Below are positions 16,463 through 24,418 of a DNA stretch of 64,000 nt, piece by piece. The notes beneath the pieces were generated by a model that worked only from the letters and a program-made list of their open reading frames with translations, was not told the DNA's origin and searched no databases. The translations under genes were made by a program, and so were the position numbers. How positions within the stretch are numbered: position 1 is the first letter of the stretch; each line of letters starts with the position of its first letter. The DNA comes from Metasolibacillus sp. (GTDB lineage Bacteria > Bacillota > Bacilli > Bacillales_A > Planococcaceae), in the NCBI RefSeq assembly GCF_025291715.1, contig NZ_JAMBIZ010000009.1, positions 1-64,000 on the forward strand, in the 5' to 3' direction.

Positions 16463-16590
16463 ATCATGCTTTAAGTTGGCGCTTAAAACATGATATTAAT
16501 TCGAGTGATATCCACTGAACTATTAGCAATAGTATTATACCCCAAAACGGGTAGAATGAGAAGTGGATATCCTCGCACTAGGAGGATATT
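16463..16590 (+). promoter_or_regulatory. structured leader with alternative pairing around a ribosome site
   Basis: A 13-bp imperfect hairpin (16463-16475 with 16482-16494) has no U-run on the coding strand. Next, segment GATATCCACT (16507-16516) is exactly complementary to AGTGGATATC (16562-16571), and an overlapping segment ATATCCTC (16567-16574) is exactly complementary to GAGGATAT (16582-16589), which contains the ribosome site of the gene at 16592. The two pairings exclude each other, so the leader could open or hide the ribosome site. Confidence 0.45.
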
Positions 16591-16591
16591 G

Positions 16592-16843
16592 ATGGAAAAT
16601 GGTAATCGTAAAATAGTTAAGCTATTCGCAGATTTTTCAAAAATGATGGGAATTAAGCCACCGAACAGCGCTAAACTTGTTAATTGGTGGTGCGAAGGGT
16701 TAGAAGAAATGAGCGATTTTAATTTATTGGATTTAATGGAGCGTGGATTTCTTGCTAAGAGCAATGATTCAGACTTAATGAAAATGCGCCAACTGTTAGT
16801 AGACCAAGTTGAAAAAAGACAATTATTGAACACTCTCGTTTGA
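16592..16843 (+). CDS. hypothetical 83-residue protein behind a structured leader
   Basis: ATG at 16592 follows AGGAGGATATTG. The product is a small helical protein (IVKLFADFSKMMGI, LVNWWCEGLEEMSDFNLLD, MKMRQLLVDQVEKRQLL) without membrane segments or a known family pattern. Its stop codon lies inside its own terminator hairpin. An open frame extends upstream, but only through the leader structure and without a ribosome site. It stands between the BRO-like gene and the Panacea gene. Function unknown. Confidence 0.55.
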   Translation: MENGNRKIVKLFADFSKMMGIKPPNSAKLVNWWCEGLEEMSDFNLLDLMERGFLAKSNDSDLMKMRQLLVDQVEKRQLLNTLV

Positions 16844-16857
16844 GGGTGTTTTTTATT
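16829..16857 (+). terminator. intrinsic terminator
   Basis: Stem AACACTCTC/GAGGGTGTT with loop GTTT and a T-run overlaps the stop codon of the 83-residue protein and separates it from the Panacea operon. Confidence 0.85.
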
Positions 16858-16952
16858 TCGCCTTAAATTAAATTTGTTCGTTTTTTATCAAATCCACATA
16901 CTTCCCAAAATAAGTTGAATACTATAGAATATAGTTGAAGGGGGGATGAGCA

Positions 16953-17399
16953 ATGGCTAAAGTGAAAGATGTAGTTAATTATTTAGTGTATTTGAGAGAT
17001 GAAGATGAAAAAAACGGTGAATACTACTCCCTAAGTAATTTAAAATTACAAAAATTGCTTTATTACTGCCAAGGGGGCCATTATAAGTGGGATGGAGAGC
17101 AATTAATGACAGACGCTCAATTCGAAGCTTGGAGATATGGACCTGTTATCCCTGATGTTTACCGACAGTTTAGCAAGTATGGGCAAAATGATATACCTAA
17201 TGACATCGGAGATTTTAAATTGTTACAAAATGAAGCGGAAACTGTAAAGGCAATTTGGGAACAACTAAAATCGTTTCATGCATATTCCTTAGTTAATTCT
17301 ACTCACGAGGAAGAACCGTGGAAATCCAGTTATCAAGAATATTTGAATAATGATATAGATGATGAAAAGATACGCGAATACTTTGTTCAAGGGGAATAA
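16953..17399 (+). CDS. Panacea-domain (SocA/GepA-like) antitoxin-type protein
   Basis: The 148-residue protein is a Panacea/DUF4065 domain: VVNYLVYLRDEDEKNG, LSNLKLQKLLYYCQG (residues 27-41), FEAWRYGPVIPDVYRQF, and WEQLKSFHAYSLVNSTHEEE with PWK. KLQKLLYYxQG, AWxxGPVxP and LxxxTHxExPW are the hallmark motifs. Panacea proteins serve as antitoxins for many unrelated toxins. AAGGGGGGATGAGCA precedes ATG. Seven bases after its stop a large membrane protein gene starts, the natural candidate for its partner; together they end in one terminator. Antitoxin activity here is inferred from family and arrangement. Confidence 0.88.
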   Translation: MAKVKDVVNYLVYLRDEDEKNGEYYSLSNLKLQKLLYYCQGGHYKWDGEQLMTDAQFEAWRYGPVIPDVYRQFSKYGQNDIPNDIGDFKLLQNEAETVKAIWEQLKSFHAYSLVNSTHEEEPWKSSYQEYLNNDIDDEKIREYFVQGE

Positions 17400-17406
17400 C
17401 GCCTAT

Positions 17407-19146
17407 ATGCCTCAAAAAAATAATTATGTTAAAAACAACTTACATCAAGTATTGATTTTAGCTGTACAAAAAATAAAGAAATTTAATTGGGGGAACATTA
17501 TCTTTTTGGGAGTAATGACCCCCTTTTTATTATATTTTTTATTTGTATTTTTTATCACTGATATGACAACTTATAAAAACTGGAAAACCTACACAGAGTT
17601 TGTCTACCGAATTGGTTTCTTTTTTTTAACTTCTATCGTAAGTTTATCCATTTTCGGTAGTAATTTAAAAACTAAATTAGCGTCTGCATCAGCTTTTCAA
17701 CAAAAGAATTTTTATTTTATGGCAATCGGAATAACAGGTTCAATATTAATGGTAATTACCATATTTATCGCTAATATTGAAAAAGACTTTAAGCTTACAG
17801 AATATTATATACTAATCAGTAAAATTTTATTTATTATTGTCTTTTTAGTTTTTTTATTTATACTACATGACTTTTTATACTCATTTTGGATTAAATTTAC
17901 CTTAGATAAAAATTTAAAAAGCATTCAGAAATACGGTTTATTTAAAAAAACCCAAAATATAAACAACAAAAATGCGATTCTTTTCTTGACCGACAAAATA
18001 GCGGACAAGTTGACAGCATTTGTAGAAATGTATGTGCAAAACTTAGTTTTTTTAATGAATACAAAAAATGATAAAATTTTAAATCGTTATATTGAAGAAT
18101 GGAATGGGGGATTATCATTAATTTATACTATGATTTTTCATTCCAACAAATGGGTTAGTGAAAAAAGGCTGGTAGATTTATTTCTTTTCATTATGAAAAG
18201 TAATAGTATTTTAATGATGGAATCTGCTAAACATTCAGACTTAAAAGATATACATCTAAAATTGGTAACCAACGCTTTTAAAGTGATACCAGACCTTCAC
18301 GAAAAACAAATTCAACACTTATTGTTTTATCATACAAATTACAATACGTTAATTGAGATATATTTTAAAGAATTATGTAGCGAAATTATAACATTACAAA
18401 AAACCAATAACGAGGAAATTTATAAACAAATGGCTAGTATTGAGTTGAAATTTCTTTACCATCATTCATTAGTGAATAATGGCGCAATTCGTAGTCACTT
18501 TAAAGTTGGGTTTAGTAGACAAAAATATCTAGAAGATTTGTTTATTTCCTTGATATTTGATCTAATTGAAAGATTTAAAGTTGAAGAGCTTCCAATTATA
18601 TTTTCAATGATGTTATCTATTCCAGATTATTTTAAAGAAAAGAAGGTAAAAGTTATACTTAGCGATAAAAAGGAAGATGTTGCGAAGAATCCAGTTATCT
18701 CTGGGAGTAAAAATATTTTATCCGAAAATATTATTAGAGGGTGCTTATACGCTGTTGTGAAAGCTAATGAGATTGAAAATTATCGTGCAGCAGGTTATCT
18801 TATTAAAGTAGTGACAGCAAATGCTTCAATAGATTTATTAAAAGAACAGTTAAAAAAAGTTCATGAGGAAATAATTAGTGAGAAAATTAAATTTGATTTA
18901 ATTACATCTAACATTCATATTAATAATTTTTCTTTAGAGTATTGTTTTAAAAAGACGTTATTGCTGTTTAACCTTCAATTGGTTCTTAAAAAATACGGAA
19001 TTTTGACTGATAATATTCTTGATGCGGATGAAATAGATTATTTAATAGAAAAATTATCGAAGAGAAATAAAGAGTATAATTTGATTGCTATACAAGATAA
19101 GAATATAGAAGATTTCAAAGATCAATTAAGAATGGTTTTTAAATAA
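17407..19146 (+). CDS. unknown 579-residue protein, four membrane helices plus large soluble domain; Panacea partner
   Basis: From ATG at 17407 the protein has four predicted membrane helices (about residues 29-51, 68-86, 103-123, 136-162), then some 415 residues of soluble, mostly helical, Lys/Glu/Ile-rich sequence with no enzyme motif that I can see. The start follows AAGGGGAATAACGCCTAT; an in-frame ATG at 17359 lies inside the Panacea gene without a ribosome site. The gene is visibly more AT-rich than the tail genes around it. Operon structure (7-base gap, shared terminator) suggests a toxin or effector held in check by the Panacea protein. I do not recognise the family. Membrane disruption or membrane-tethered sensing are possibilities only. 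Confidence 0.8.
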   Translation: MPQKNNYVKNNLHQVLILAVQKIKKFNWGNIIFLGVMTPFLLYFLFVFFITDMTTYKNWKTYTEFVYRIGFFFLTSIVSLSIFGSNLKTKLASASAFQQKNFYFMAIGITGSILMVITIFIANIEKDFKLTEYYILISKILFIIVFLVFLFILHDFLYSFWIKFTLDKNLKSIQKYGLFKKTQNINNKNAILFLTDKIADKLTAFVEMYVQNLVFLMNTKNDKILNRYIEEWNGGLSLIYTMIFHSNKWVSEKRLVDLFLFIMKSNSILMMESAKHSDLKDIHLKLVTNAFKVIPDLHEKQIQHLLFYHTNYNTLIEIYFKELCSEIITLQKTNNEEIYKQMASIELKFLYHHSLVNNGAIRSHFKVGFSRQKYLEDLFISLIFDLIERFKVEELPIIFSMMLSIPDYFKEKKVKVILSDKKEDVAKNPVISGSKNILSENIIRGCLYAVVKANEIENYRAAGYLIKVVTANASIDLLKEQLKKVHEEIISEKIKFDLITSNIHINNFSLEYCFKKTLLLFNLQLVLKKYGILTDNILDADEIDYLIEKLSKRNKEYNLIAIQDKNIEDFKDQLRMVFK

Positions 19147-19153
19147 CAAAAGG

Positions 19154-19182
19154 AAACACTCCTGATTTAGGAGTGTTTTTTC
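19154..19182 (+). terminator. terminator of the Panacea operon
   Basis: Perfect 9-bp stem AACACTCCT/AGGAGTGTT, loop GATTT, followed by a T-run. Confidence 0.9.
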
Positions 19183-19272
19183 ATTGAAAGGGGTGGTGTA
19201 TATGTAGAATTATGAAAATAGGCGTAGAAATTCCTTTGTTATCCATGTATATTTATGGTGAGGAGGGGTTTT

Positions 19273-19476
19273 ATGTTAACAATAATATTTGTGTTATTTA
19301 TAGTTGCTTTTGTTTTAATGATACCTTATGCGTTTATAAAAGTAGCGCGAACAAAGTCAACCGAATGTATGACATGTGGAAGAAAGATGAAAATGGTTAC
19401 AGATAGGGTAAAATGTCCTTTTTGTAAAACCAAATATTTTAAACATGCAGATGGCACATATCGAATCCAAGAGTAG
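19273..19476 (+). CDS. small membrane-anchored zinc-ribbon protein
   Basis: The 67-residue product has one N-terminal membrane helix (residues 2-23, LTIIFVLFIVAFVLMIPYAF) and a C-terminal zinc ribbon with CMTCGRK and CPFCKTK pairs. ATG at 19273 follows GAGGAGGGGTTTT; an earlier GTG at 19255 lacks a ribosome site. It has its own terminator right after the stop. It may be the last gene of the accessory cassette. Function unknown; the ribbon probably holds one zinc. Confidence 0.65.
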   Translation: MLTIIFVLFIVAFVLMIPYAFIKVARTKSTECMTCGRKMKMVTDRVKCPFCKTKYFKHADGTYRIQE

Positions 19477-19503
19477 CACTCATTATGATGGGTGCTTTTT
19501 ATT
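19475..19503 (+). terminator. intrinsic terminator
   Basis: Stem AGCACTCAT/ATGGGTGCT, loop TATG, then five T. It closes the accessory cassette before the tape measure operon resumes. Confidence 0.85.
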
Positions 19504-19524
19504 ATGGAAAGAGGAGCGATCATA

Positions 19525-19878
19525 ATGAATAAAAAAATCGATAAGATTAAGGCGGTCAATCAATTACGAAAGACATCAGATATTTTAGAGAAGGGCTTTA
19601 AAGAACATGCTAGTTATTTAATACAACATGAAATTAACTTAAAAAACGCTAAAAGTCAACAGGCTTATGATTTTGCTTATAAAGATTACGAAACCTATTA
19701 TGAGGCAACTAGAGAGGAGTTAGAACGCACTGAAGACCTAATTAAAATATTAGAATCACAACAATACCTTTTGAGTGGAATATTAAAGAAAACAGCCGAG
19801 AAGTTGTTGCTGAAGATAAAAAAAAGTTTAGAGGAACAGCTAGCAATTCATAAAATTCCCAGAGAGGAAGTGGGATAA
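19525..19878 (+). CDS. coiled-coil phage protein before the tape measure
   Basis: The 117-residue protein is almost entirely charged helix (LRKTSDILEKGFKEHASYLI, then EELERTEDLIKILESQQYLL), consistent with a coiled coil. ATG follows AGAGGAGCGATCATA. The stop overlaps the ATG of the tape measure gene by one base, so the two are translationally coupled. PBSX has no obvious equivalent here. Role unknown; a tail assembly function is suggested only by the coupling. Confidence 0.6.
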   Translation: MNKKIDKIKAVNQLRKTSDILEKGFKEHASYLIQHEINLKNAKSQQAYDFAYKDYETYYEATREELERTEDLIKILESQQYLLSGILKKTAEKLLLKIKKSLEEQLAIHKIPREEVG

Positions 19879-22004
19879 TGGCAACAATACGCACAGCTAT
19901 TCAACTTGTAGACAATTTTTCTCAACCAATGGGCGCAATGAATAGTGCTATGATAGCTTCTCTTGACTTTATGAGACAGATGAATAAAGTGTCAGGCAAT
20001 TTAATTGACACAAGTTCACTAGAGCAAGCACAGCGAGAACTAGTGAGAATGAGTGTTTCACTAAGTCAAATCGAAAATGAAATTCGTGATGCCGATAATG
20101 CGCAAAGGCAATTTAACAATAAAATACGAGACGGTACTAATGAAGTAGATGGACTGATAGGTAAAATTGGAGCTTTGATAGGGATGTATCTTTCCTTACG
20201 TGGTATTGGGGAACTTGTGACCTTGTCTGATAATTTCACTGGTACAAATGCACGTATTGCATCAATCAATGACGGTATGCAGACAACACAAGAATTACAA
20301 CAGACTATTTTTGATAGTGCACAAAGGACATTTACACCATATATGCAAGCAGCGGATACGGTTGCTAAACTAGCAACCAATGCAGGTCATGCATTTAGTA
20401 GTTCGAATGAAATTGTAGCTTTTACAGAACTTTTGAATAAATCATTCGCGAATGCGAACACCAATGCAGAGGGTATTGCGTCAGCTACATTACAGCTAAA
20501 TCAAGCAATGGGTTCTGGGGTACTACGAGGGGAAGAATTAAATGCAGTATTAGAAGCTGCTCCTGGCATCGTCGAAAACATCGAAAAATATTTAGGTATC
20601 AGTAGAGTACAGTTGAAGAAAATGGCAAGCGATGGGCAAATTACAGCAGATGTTGTTAAAAATGCAATGTTTGCTGCGGCAGAGGATATTAACACCATGT
20701 TTGACAGCCTGCCTATGACTTGGTCACAAATTTGGATTAGTTTTAAAAACGAAGCTTTATGGGCTTTTCAGAGCGTCCTCAATAGAATAAATGCAATATT
20801 TAATGGTGATCGATTTAAAGAGTTCCGAGCGAACGCTGTACAAGTATTAAAAGTCGTGGGAGCTGTTGCCAGTTGGGTATTTGATCAAATTATTAATGTA
20901 GGTGCTTTCATTTATGATAACTGGTCTTTAATAGGTCCTATTGTTTTTGCGGTTATTGGTATAATTGGTACTCTTATTACCTATTTAACATTAGCGAGAG
21001 GGGCTATTGTAGCTATAACTGTAGTTCAATGGCTTTGGAATGCAGCTATGATGGCTAATCCAATATTTTGGATAATAGTGGCTATTATTATATTCATTGC
21101 ACTGTTATACCTTGCAGTAGCAGCATTTAATAAACTAACGGGCGAATCAGTAAGTGCCACAGGGTTGATAGCTGCTGCATTTATGTTGTTAGGGGCATAT
21201 GTCTATAACAGCATCGCCTACATGTGGAATACGATTGCTGCATTTGTTGAATTTTTCGTAAATGTTTGGCAACACCCGATGTATAGTGTGAAAAAATTAT
21301 TTTACAATCTCGCAAGTAATGTATTGGATCAAGCAATTGCAATGGCAAGTGGATGGGATGGTTTTGCTACGAGTTTTGTCAATGCGATTATAAAAGCTGT
21401 CAATTTAGCAATTGAGGCATGGAATTGGTTTATCGACCTATTGCCTGATAATATTGCAGCAGAAATTGGTCTTGGTAAAGGCGGATTTTTTGAAGAGCGC
21501 AAATCTGTCGTTGGAGATATGTTGAACCTTAAAGATAAATTAGGTGAATGGGTGGAAGAACCTCCCGCAGATTATTGGGAAGCACCTAAAATGGATCCTG
21601 TCGATTTAGCCGCAGTCGCAAAATCATCATACGAGTGGGGTAAAAATCTCTTTAATCCTGAAAAGGAAAAAGAGAATGGAAGTCCTGTTGAAGACGCCAT
21701 CAATGACGCCTTAGCGCTGGGTGACAAAGTGAAGGAAGGCAACGACGCAGCAAAGAAAACAGCTAAAAACACAGGCAAGATGGCAGATGGAGTTAAATTT
21801 TTAAATGACGAGCTGAAATATTTGCGTGACTTAGCCGAGCGTGAGGCTATAAACCGCTATACAACAGCCGAAATTCACATCGACAACCGTAGCGAAAATC
21901 ACATTAATAGCGAGCTAGACATCGACGGTATCGTTGATCGTTTCGGTGAAAAAGTTGAAGAGGTTGCCGAGAAACTAGCGGAGGGGGCTGTATACGATGT
22001 ATAA
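19878..22004 (+). CDS. tail tape measure protein
   Basis: The 708-residue protein sets tail length. It starts ATIRTAIQLVDNFSQPMGAM, has a coiled coil to about residue 85, and a tape-measure domain (about 95-290) with NAGHAFSSSNEIVAF, QLNQAMGSGVLRGEELNAVL and EAAPGIVENIEKYLGI. Hydrophobic segments near residues 352-445 are those that span the host membrane in related proteins. At about 1.5 angstroms per residue the tail would be roughly 100 nm. It lies after the inserted cassette instead of right after the chaperone as in PBSX. Confidence 0.92.
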   Translation: MATIRTAIQLVDNFSQPMGAMNSAMIASLDFMRQMNKVSGNLIDTSSLEQAQRELVRMSVSLSQIENEIRDADNAQRQFNNKIRDGTNEVDGLIGKIGALIGMYLSLRGIGELVTLSDNFTGTNARIASINDGMQTTQELQQTIFDSAQRTFTPYMQAADTVAKLATNAGHAFSSSNEIVAFTELLNKSFANANTNAEGIASATLQLNQAMGSGVLRGEELNAVLEAAPGIVENIEKYLGISRVQLKKMASDGQITADVVKNAMFAAAEDINTMFDSLPMTWSQIWISFKNEALWAFQSVLNRINAIFNGDRFKEFRANAVQVLKVVGAVASWVFDQIINVGAFIYDNWSLIGPIVFAVIGIIGTLITYLTLARGAIVAITVVQWLWNAAMMANPIFWIIVAIIIFIALLYLAVAAFNKLTGESVSATGLIAAAFMLLGAYVYNSIAYMWNTIAAFVEFFVNVWQHPMYSVKKLFYNLASNVLDQAIAMASGWDGFATSFVNAIIKAVNLAIEAWNWFIDLLPDNIAAEIGLGKGGFFEERKSVVGDMLNLKDKLGEWVEEPPADYWEAPKMDPVDLAAVAKSSYEWGKNLFNPEKEKENGSPVEDAINDALALGDKVKEGNDAAKKTAKNTGKMADGVKFLNDELKYLRDLAEREAINRYTTAEIHIDNRSENHINSELDIDGIVDRFGEKVEEVAEKLAEGAVYDV

Positions 22005-22674
22005 CTTTTTTATCGACGATGTGCAGCTACCCGTGGCTCCTTCGTCCATGTCAACGGTCATAAATAATAAGAATGAAACAATCACCCTTATGAATGAGGG
22101 TGAAGTGAACATTTTAAAGAAGCCGGGTTTAACGGATATTGAGTTTGAGGTATTACTTCCAAACGTGCAATATCCGTTTGCTGTTTATCCGAACGGTTTC
22201 CAGCCTGCAACACACTACCTTGAAAAGCTAGAAAAGTTAAAAGTCTCGCAAAAAGATTTTTCTTTCATTGTTAATCGTGCGATGCCAGATGGCTCATTAT
22301 TATTTGACACGAATATGAGGGTATCGTTGGAAGATTATACGATTGAAGAAGATGCGGAAAATGGCTTTGACGTGAGTGTCACAATCAATCTTAAGCAGTG
22401 GCGCCCATATGGCACGAAAAAGCTTGTGCTTAATAAAGCTTCAAGTGCAAATGCTTCTGGAGCAAACAAAAAATCGGCAGCAAAAGTTGAGCAACAACGA
22501 CCAACAACAGGCAAACAGACACCTAAAACGCACACAGTAAAGCAGGGCGATACGCTTTGGTCCATTGCCAAAAAATATTTAGGTGATGGCTCGAAATACA
22601 CGCAGCTTGCCAAAATCAACAATATAAGTAATCCCAACATTATCAAAGTAGGGCAGGTGATAAAGCTTGACTAA
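21997..22674 (+). CDS. LysM-domain tail protein (XkdP type)
   Basis: The 225-residue protein has an N-terminal phage tail domain (FFIDDVQLPVAPSSMST, INNKNETITLMNEGEVNILK), a Ser/Ala/Lys linker around residues 145-175, and a LysM peptidoglycan-binding domain at 178-224 (HTVKQGDTLWSIAKKYLGDG and IIKVGQVIKL). In PBSX-like tails XkdP lies between tape measure and baseplate hub. It overlaps both neighbours by eight bases. Confidence 0.92.
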   Translation: MYNFFIDDVQLPVAPSSMSTVINNKNETITLMNEGEVNILKKPGLTDIEFEVLLPNVQYPFAVYPNGFQPATHYLEKLEKLKVSQKDFSFIVNRAMPDGSLLFDTNMRVSLEDYTIEEDAENGFDVSVTINLKQWRPYGTKKLVLNKASSANASGANKKSAAKVEQQRPTTGKQTPKTHTVKQGDTLWSIAKKYLGDGSKYTQLAKINNISNPNIIKVGQVIKLD

Positions 22675-23629
22675 ATGTCAGTTGTTAATTACGTCACGGG
22701 GACGAGTGTTTGAGTGCGCGGTGGAAGAAGGTATTACGTGGGAAACACAGCGAAAAGGTGCACCAGGACAGCTTAATTTCAATGTGATTAAAGATGATAT
22801 TTTGGGCTTCTATGAAGGAGATCAAGTGCGATTTGTTTATGATGGAAAGCCCATTTTTAACGGCTTTGTCTTCACGAAAAAGCGCTCGAATAATCGGATT
22901 ATATCTGTTACAGCGTTTGACCAGTTGTGGTATTTAAAAAACAAAGATGTAGTCACATACAAGGGTAAAACAGCAGCGCAAGTGCTACAAATGCTGGCGA
23001 AGGACTTTCGGCTAGAATTAGGTATCGTGGCAGATACAAAACATGTCATTGCTACCCGTGTCGAGGATACGTCGGAGTTGTTCACTGTATTAGATAATGC
23101 ATTAAGTATTACAACTAAAAACACAGGCTCTATATATGTCTTATACGATGATTACGGCAAGCTCAATTTACGCGATGTTAAAATGCTCAAGCTTGATATT
23201 TTAATCGATGAGGAGAGCGGCGAAACGTTTGAATACACAACCTCCATCGCTGATAACACGTACAATAAGATACGTGTATACCGTGAAGACAAGAAAACGG
23301 GTAAGCGCGAAAATTACTATGCTCAACACGGCGAAAACATGAATCAGTGGGGCATTATACAGCTCACAGAAAGCCTAGAAGAAGGCGAGAATGGGCAAGT
23401 TAAGGCAAATGCTCTATTAGCGCTTTATAATCGAAAATCACGCAAACTGCACATTAATAAAGTGTTTGGTGATACGAGGGTGCGTGGTGGCTCAACGTTA
23501 GGTGTGCAAATGTATTTAGGAGATTTAACGGTAGCCAATTTTATGATGGTTGAAAAAGTGAAGCATACATTTTCTGAAAGCGACCATCGTATGGACTTAA
23601 GCTTAATCGGGGGTGATTTCGTTGCGTGA
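22667..23629 (+). CDS. baseplate hub protein (XkdQ type)
   Basis: A 320-residue protein of the late-control-D/XkdQ class: CAVEEGITWETQRKGAPGQL, FVYDGKPIFNGFVF, then a shield-type domain LKNKDVVTYKGKTAAQVLQM and TYNKIRVYREDKKTGK. TTG start at 22667 follows GGTGATAAAGC. It makes the hub that holds the tail spike. The order LysM - hub - DUF2577 is as in PBSX. Confidence 0.88.
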   Translation: MTKCQLLITSRGRVFECAVEEGITWETQRKGAPGQLNFNVIKDDILGFYEGDQVRFVYDGKPIFNGFVFTKKRSNNRIISVTAFDQLWYLKNKDVVTYKGKTAAQVLQMLAKDFRLELGIVADTKHVIATRVEDTSELFTVLDNALSITTKNTGSIYVLYDDYGKLNLRDVKMLKLDILIDEESGETFEYTTSIADNTYNKIRVYREDKKTGKRENYYAQHGENMNQWGIIQLTESLEEGENGQVKANALLALYNRKSRKLHINKVFGDTRVRGGSTLGVQMYLGDLTVANFMMVEKVKHTFSESDHRMDLSLIGGDFVA

Positions 23630-24008
23630 TATGTCGGATATCGTGAAAGTATTAAGGCGAGTAGTGTTAGATGCAGTCAACGCTCAAAAGCCAGCTAATA
23701 TTGTTTACGGTACGGTTGTAAGTGTCGCTCCATTAAAGGTGCAAGTCGACCAAAAATTAATTTTAGAGCGTGAACATTTAAAATTGACACGCGCTGTAAT
23801 GGACTATGAAGTAGAAATGACAGTCGACCATTTAACCGAAAATAGAGCAGGTGGTAGTGGCGAAGCAGCCTTTGCATCGCATAACCACGAATATAAAGGT
23901 CGTAAAAAGTTTCTTATCCACAATGGTTTAATTGTTGGTGATAAAGTGACCATGATACGCGCACATGGCGGTCAACAATACATTATTATTGATAAAGAGG
24001 TGGTTTGA
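23622..24008 (+). CDS. DUF2577 baseplate protein (XkdR type)
   Basis: The 128-residue protein (DIVKVLRRVVLDAVNAQKPA, GTVVSVAPLKVQVDQKLIL, then LIHNGLIVGDKVTMIRAHGG) is a DUF2577 protein, an OB-fold-like baseplate part. TTG at 23622 is preferred over GTG at 23613 because GGGGGTGAT then has proper spacing. It overlaps the hub gene by eight bases and the DUF2634 gene by one. Confidence 0.87.
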   Translation: MRDMSDIVKVLRRVVLDAVNAQKPANIVYGTVVSVAPLKVQVDQKLILEREHLKLTRAVMDYEVEMTVDHLTENRAGGSGEAAFASHNHEYKGRKKFLIHNGLIVGDKVTMIRAHGGQQYIIIDKEVV

Positions 24009-24418
24009 TGCTGCCGAATACTATATATGAAAATGACGGTTTGGAGCTGGATTTCGAGGAAGCTATTGAACCATCAAAAAACTACAAATTACTATATGAT
24101 AAAAATCGCTGTGTTGGCTATGTCGATGAACTAGAAGCCATGAAACAAGCGATTTTTTTAATGCTCTCAGTTGAGCGCTACGACCATATTATCTACAGTT
24201 GGAATTTTGGCGTGCAGTTTAACGACTTATTCGGGAAACCCACCTATTACGTAGCAAGCGAGGTCAAGCGGCGCATACGTGAAGCATTGCTACAAGATGA
24301 CCGTATTAATGAAGTTGATTCATTTATTGTCTCAGCTCACAAAAATAAGGTTCATATACAATACACAGCGCGTACCATTTACGGCGATGTCACAGGAGAA
24401 AGAGAGGTGGAGTATTAA
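24008..24418 (+). CDS. DUF2634 baseplate protein (XkdS type, gp25-like)
   Basis: The 136-residue protein resembles the gp25-like/DUF2634 baseplate wedge group: EDAIEPSKNYKLL-type N-terminus (EEAIEPSKNYKLLYD), MKQAIFLMLSVERYDHIIYS, then FGKPTYYVASEVKRRIREAL. The central EAMKQAIFLMLxxER-xY-I-S is the hallmark. ATG overlaps the previous TGA; the stop overlaps the next start (TAATG). Confidence 0.88.
   Translation: MLPNTIYENDGLELDFEEAIEPSKNYKLLYDKNRCVGYVDELEAMKQAIFLMLSVERYDHIIYSWNFGVQFNDLFGKPTYYVASEVKRRIREALLQDDRINEVDSFIVSAHKNKVHIQYTARTIYGDVTGEREVEY

Noticed and set aside
19212..19406. 64-residue ORF overlapping the zinc-ribbon gene
   Set aside because: Other frame of a better supported gene with GGAGG and two Cys pairs; it ends inside that gene without any recognised pattern.
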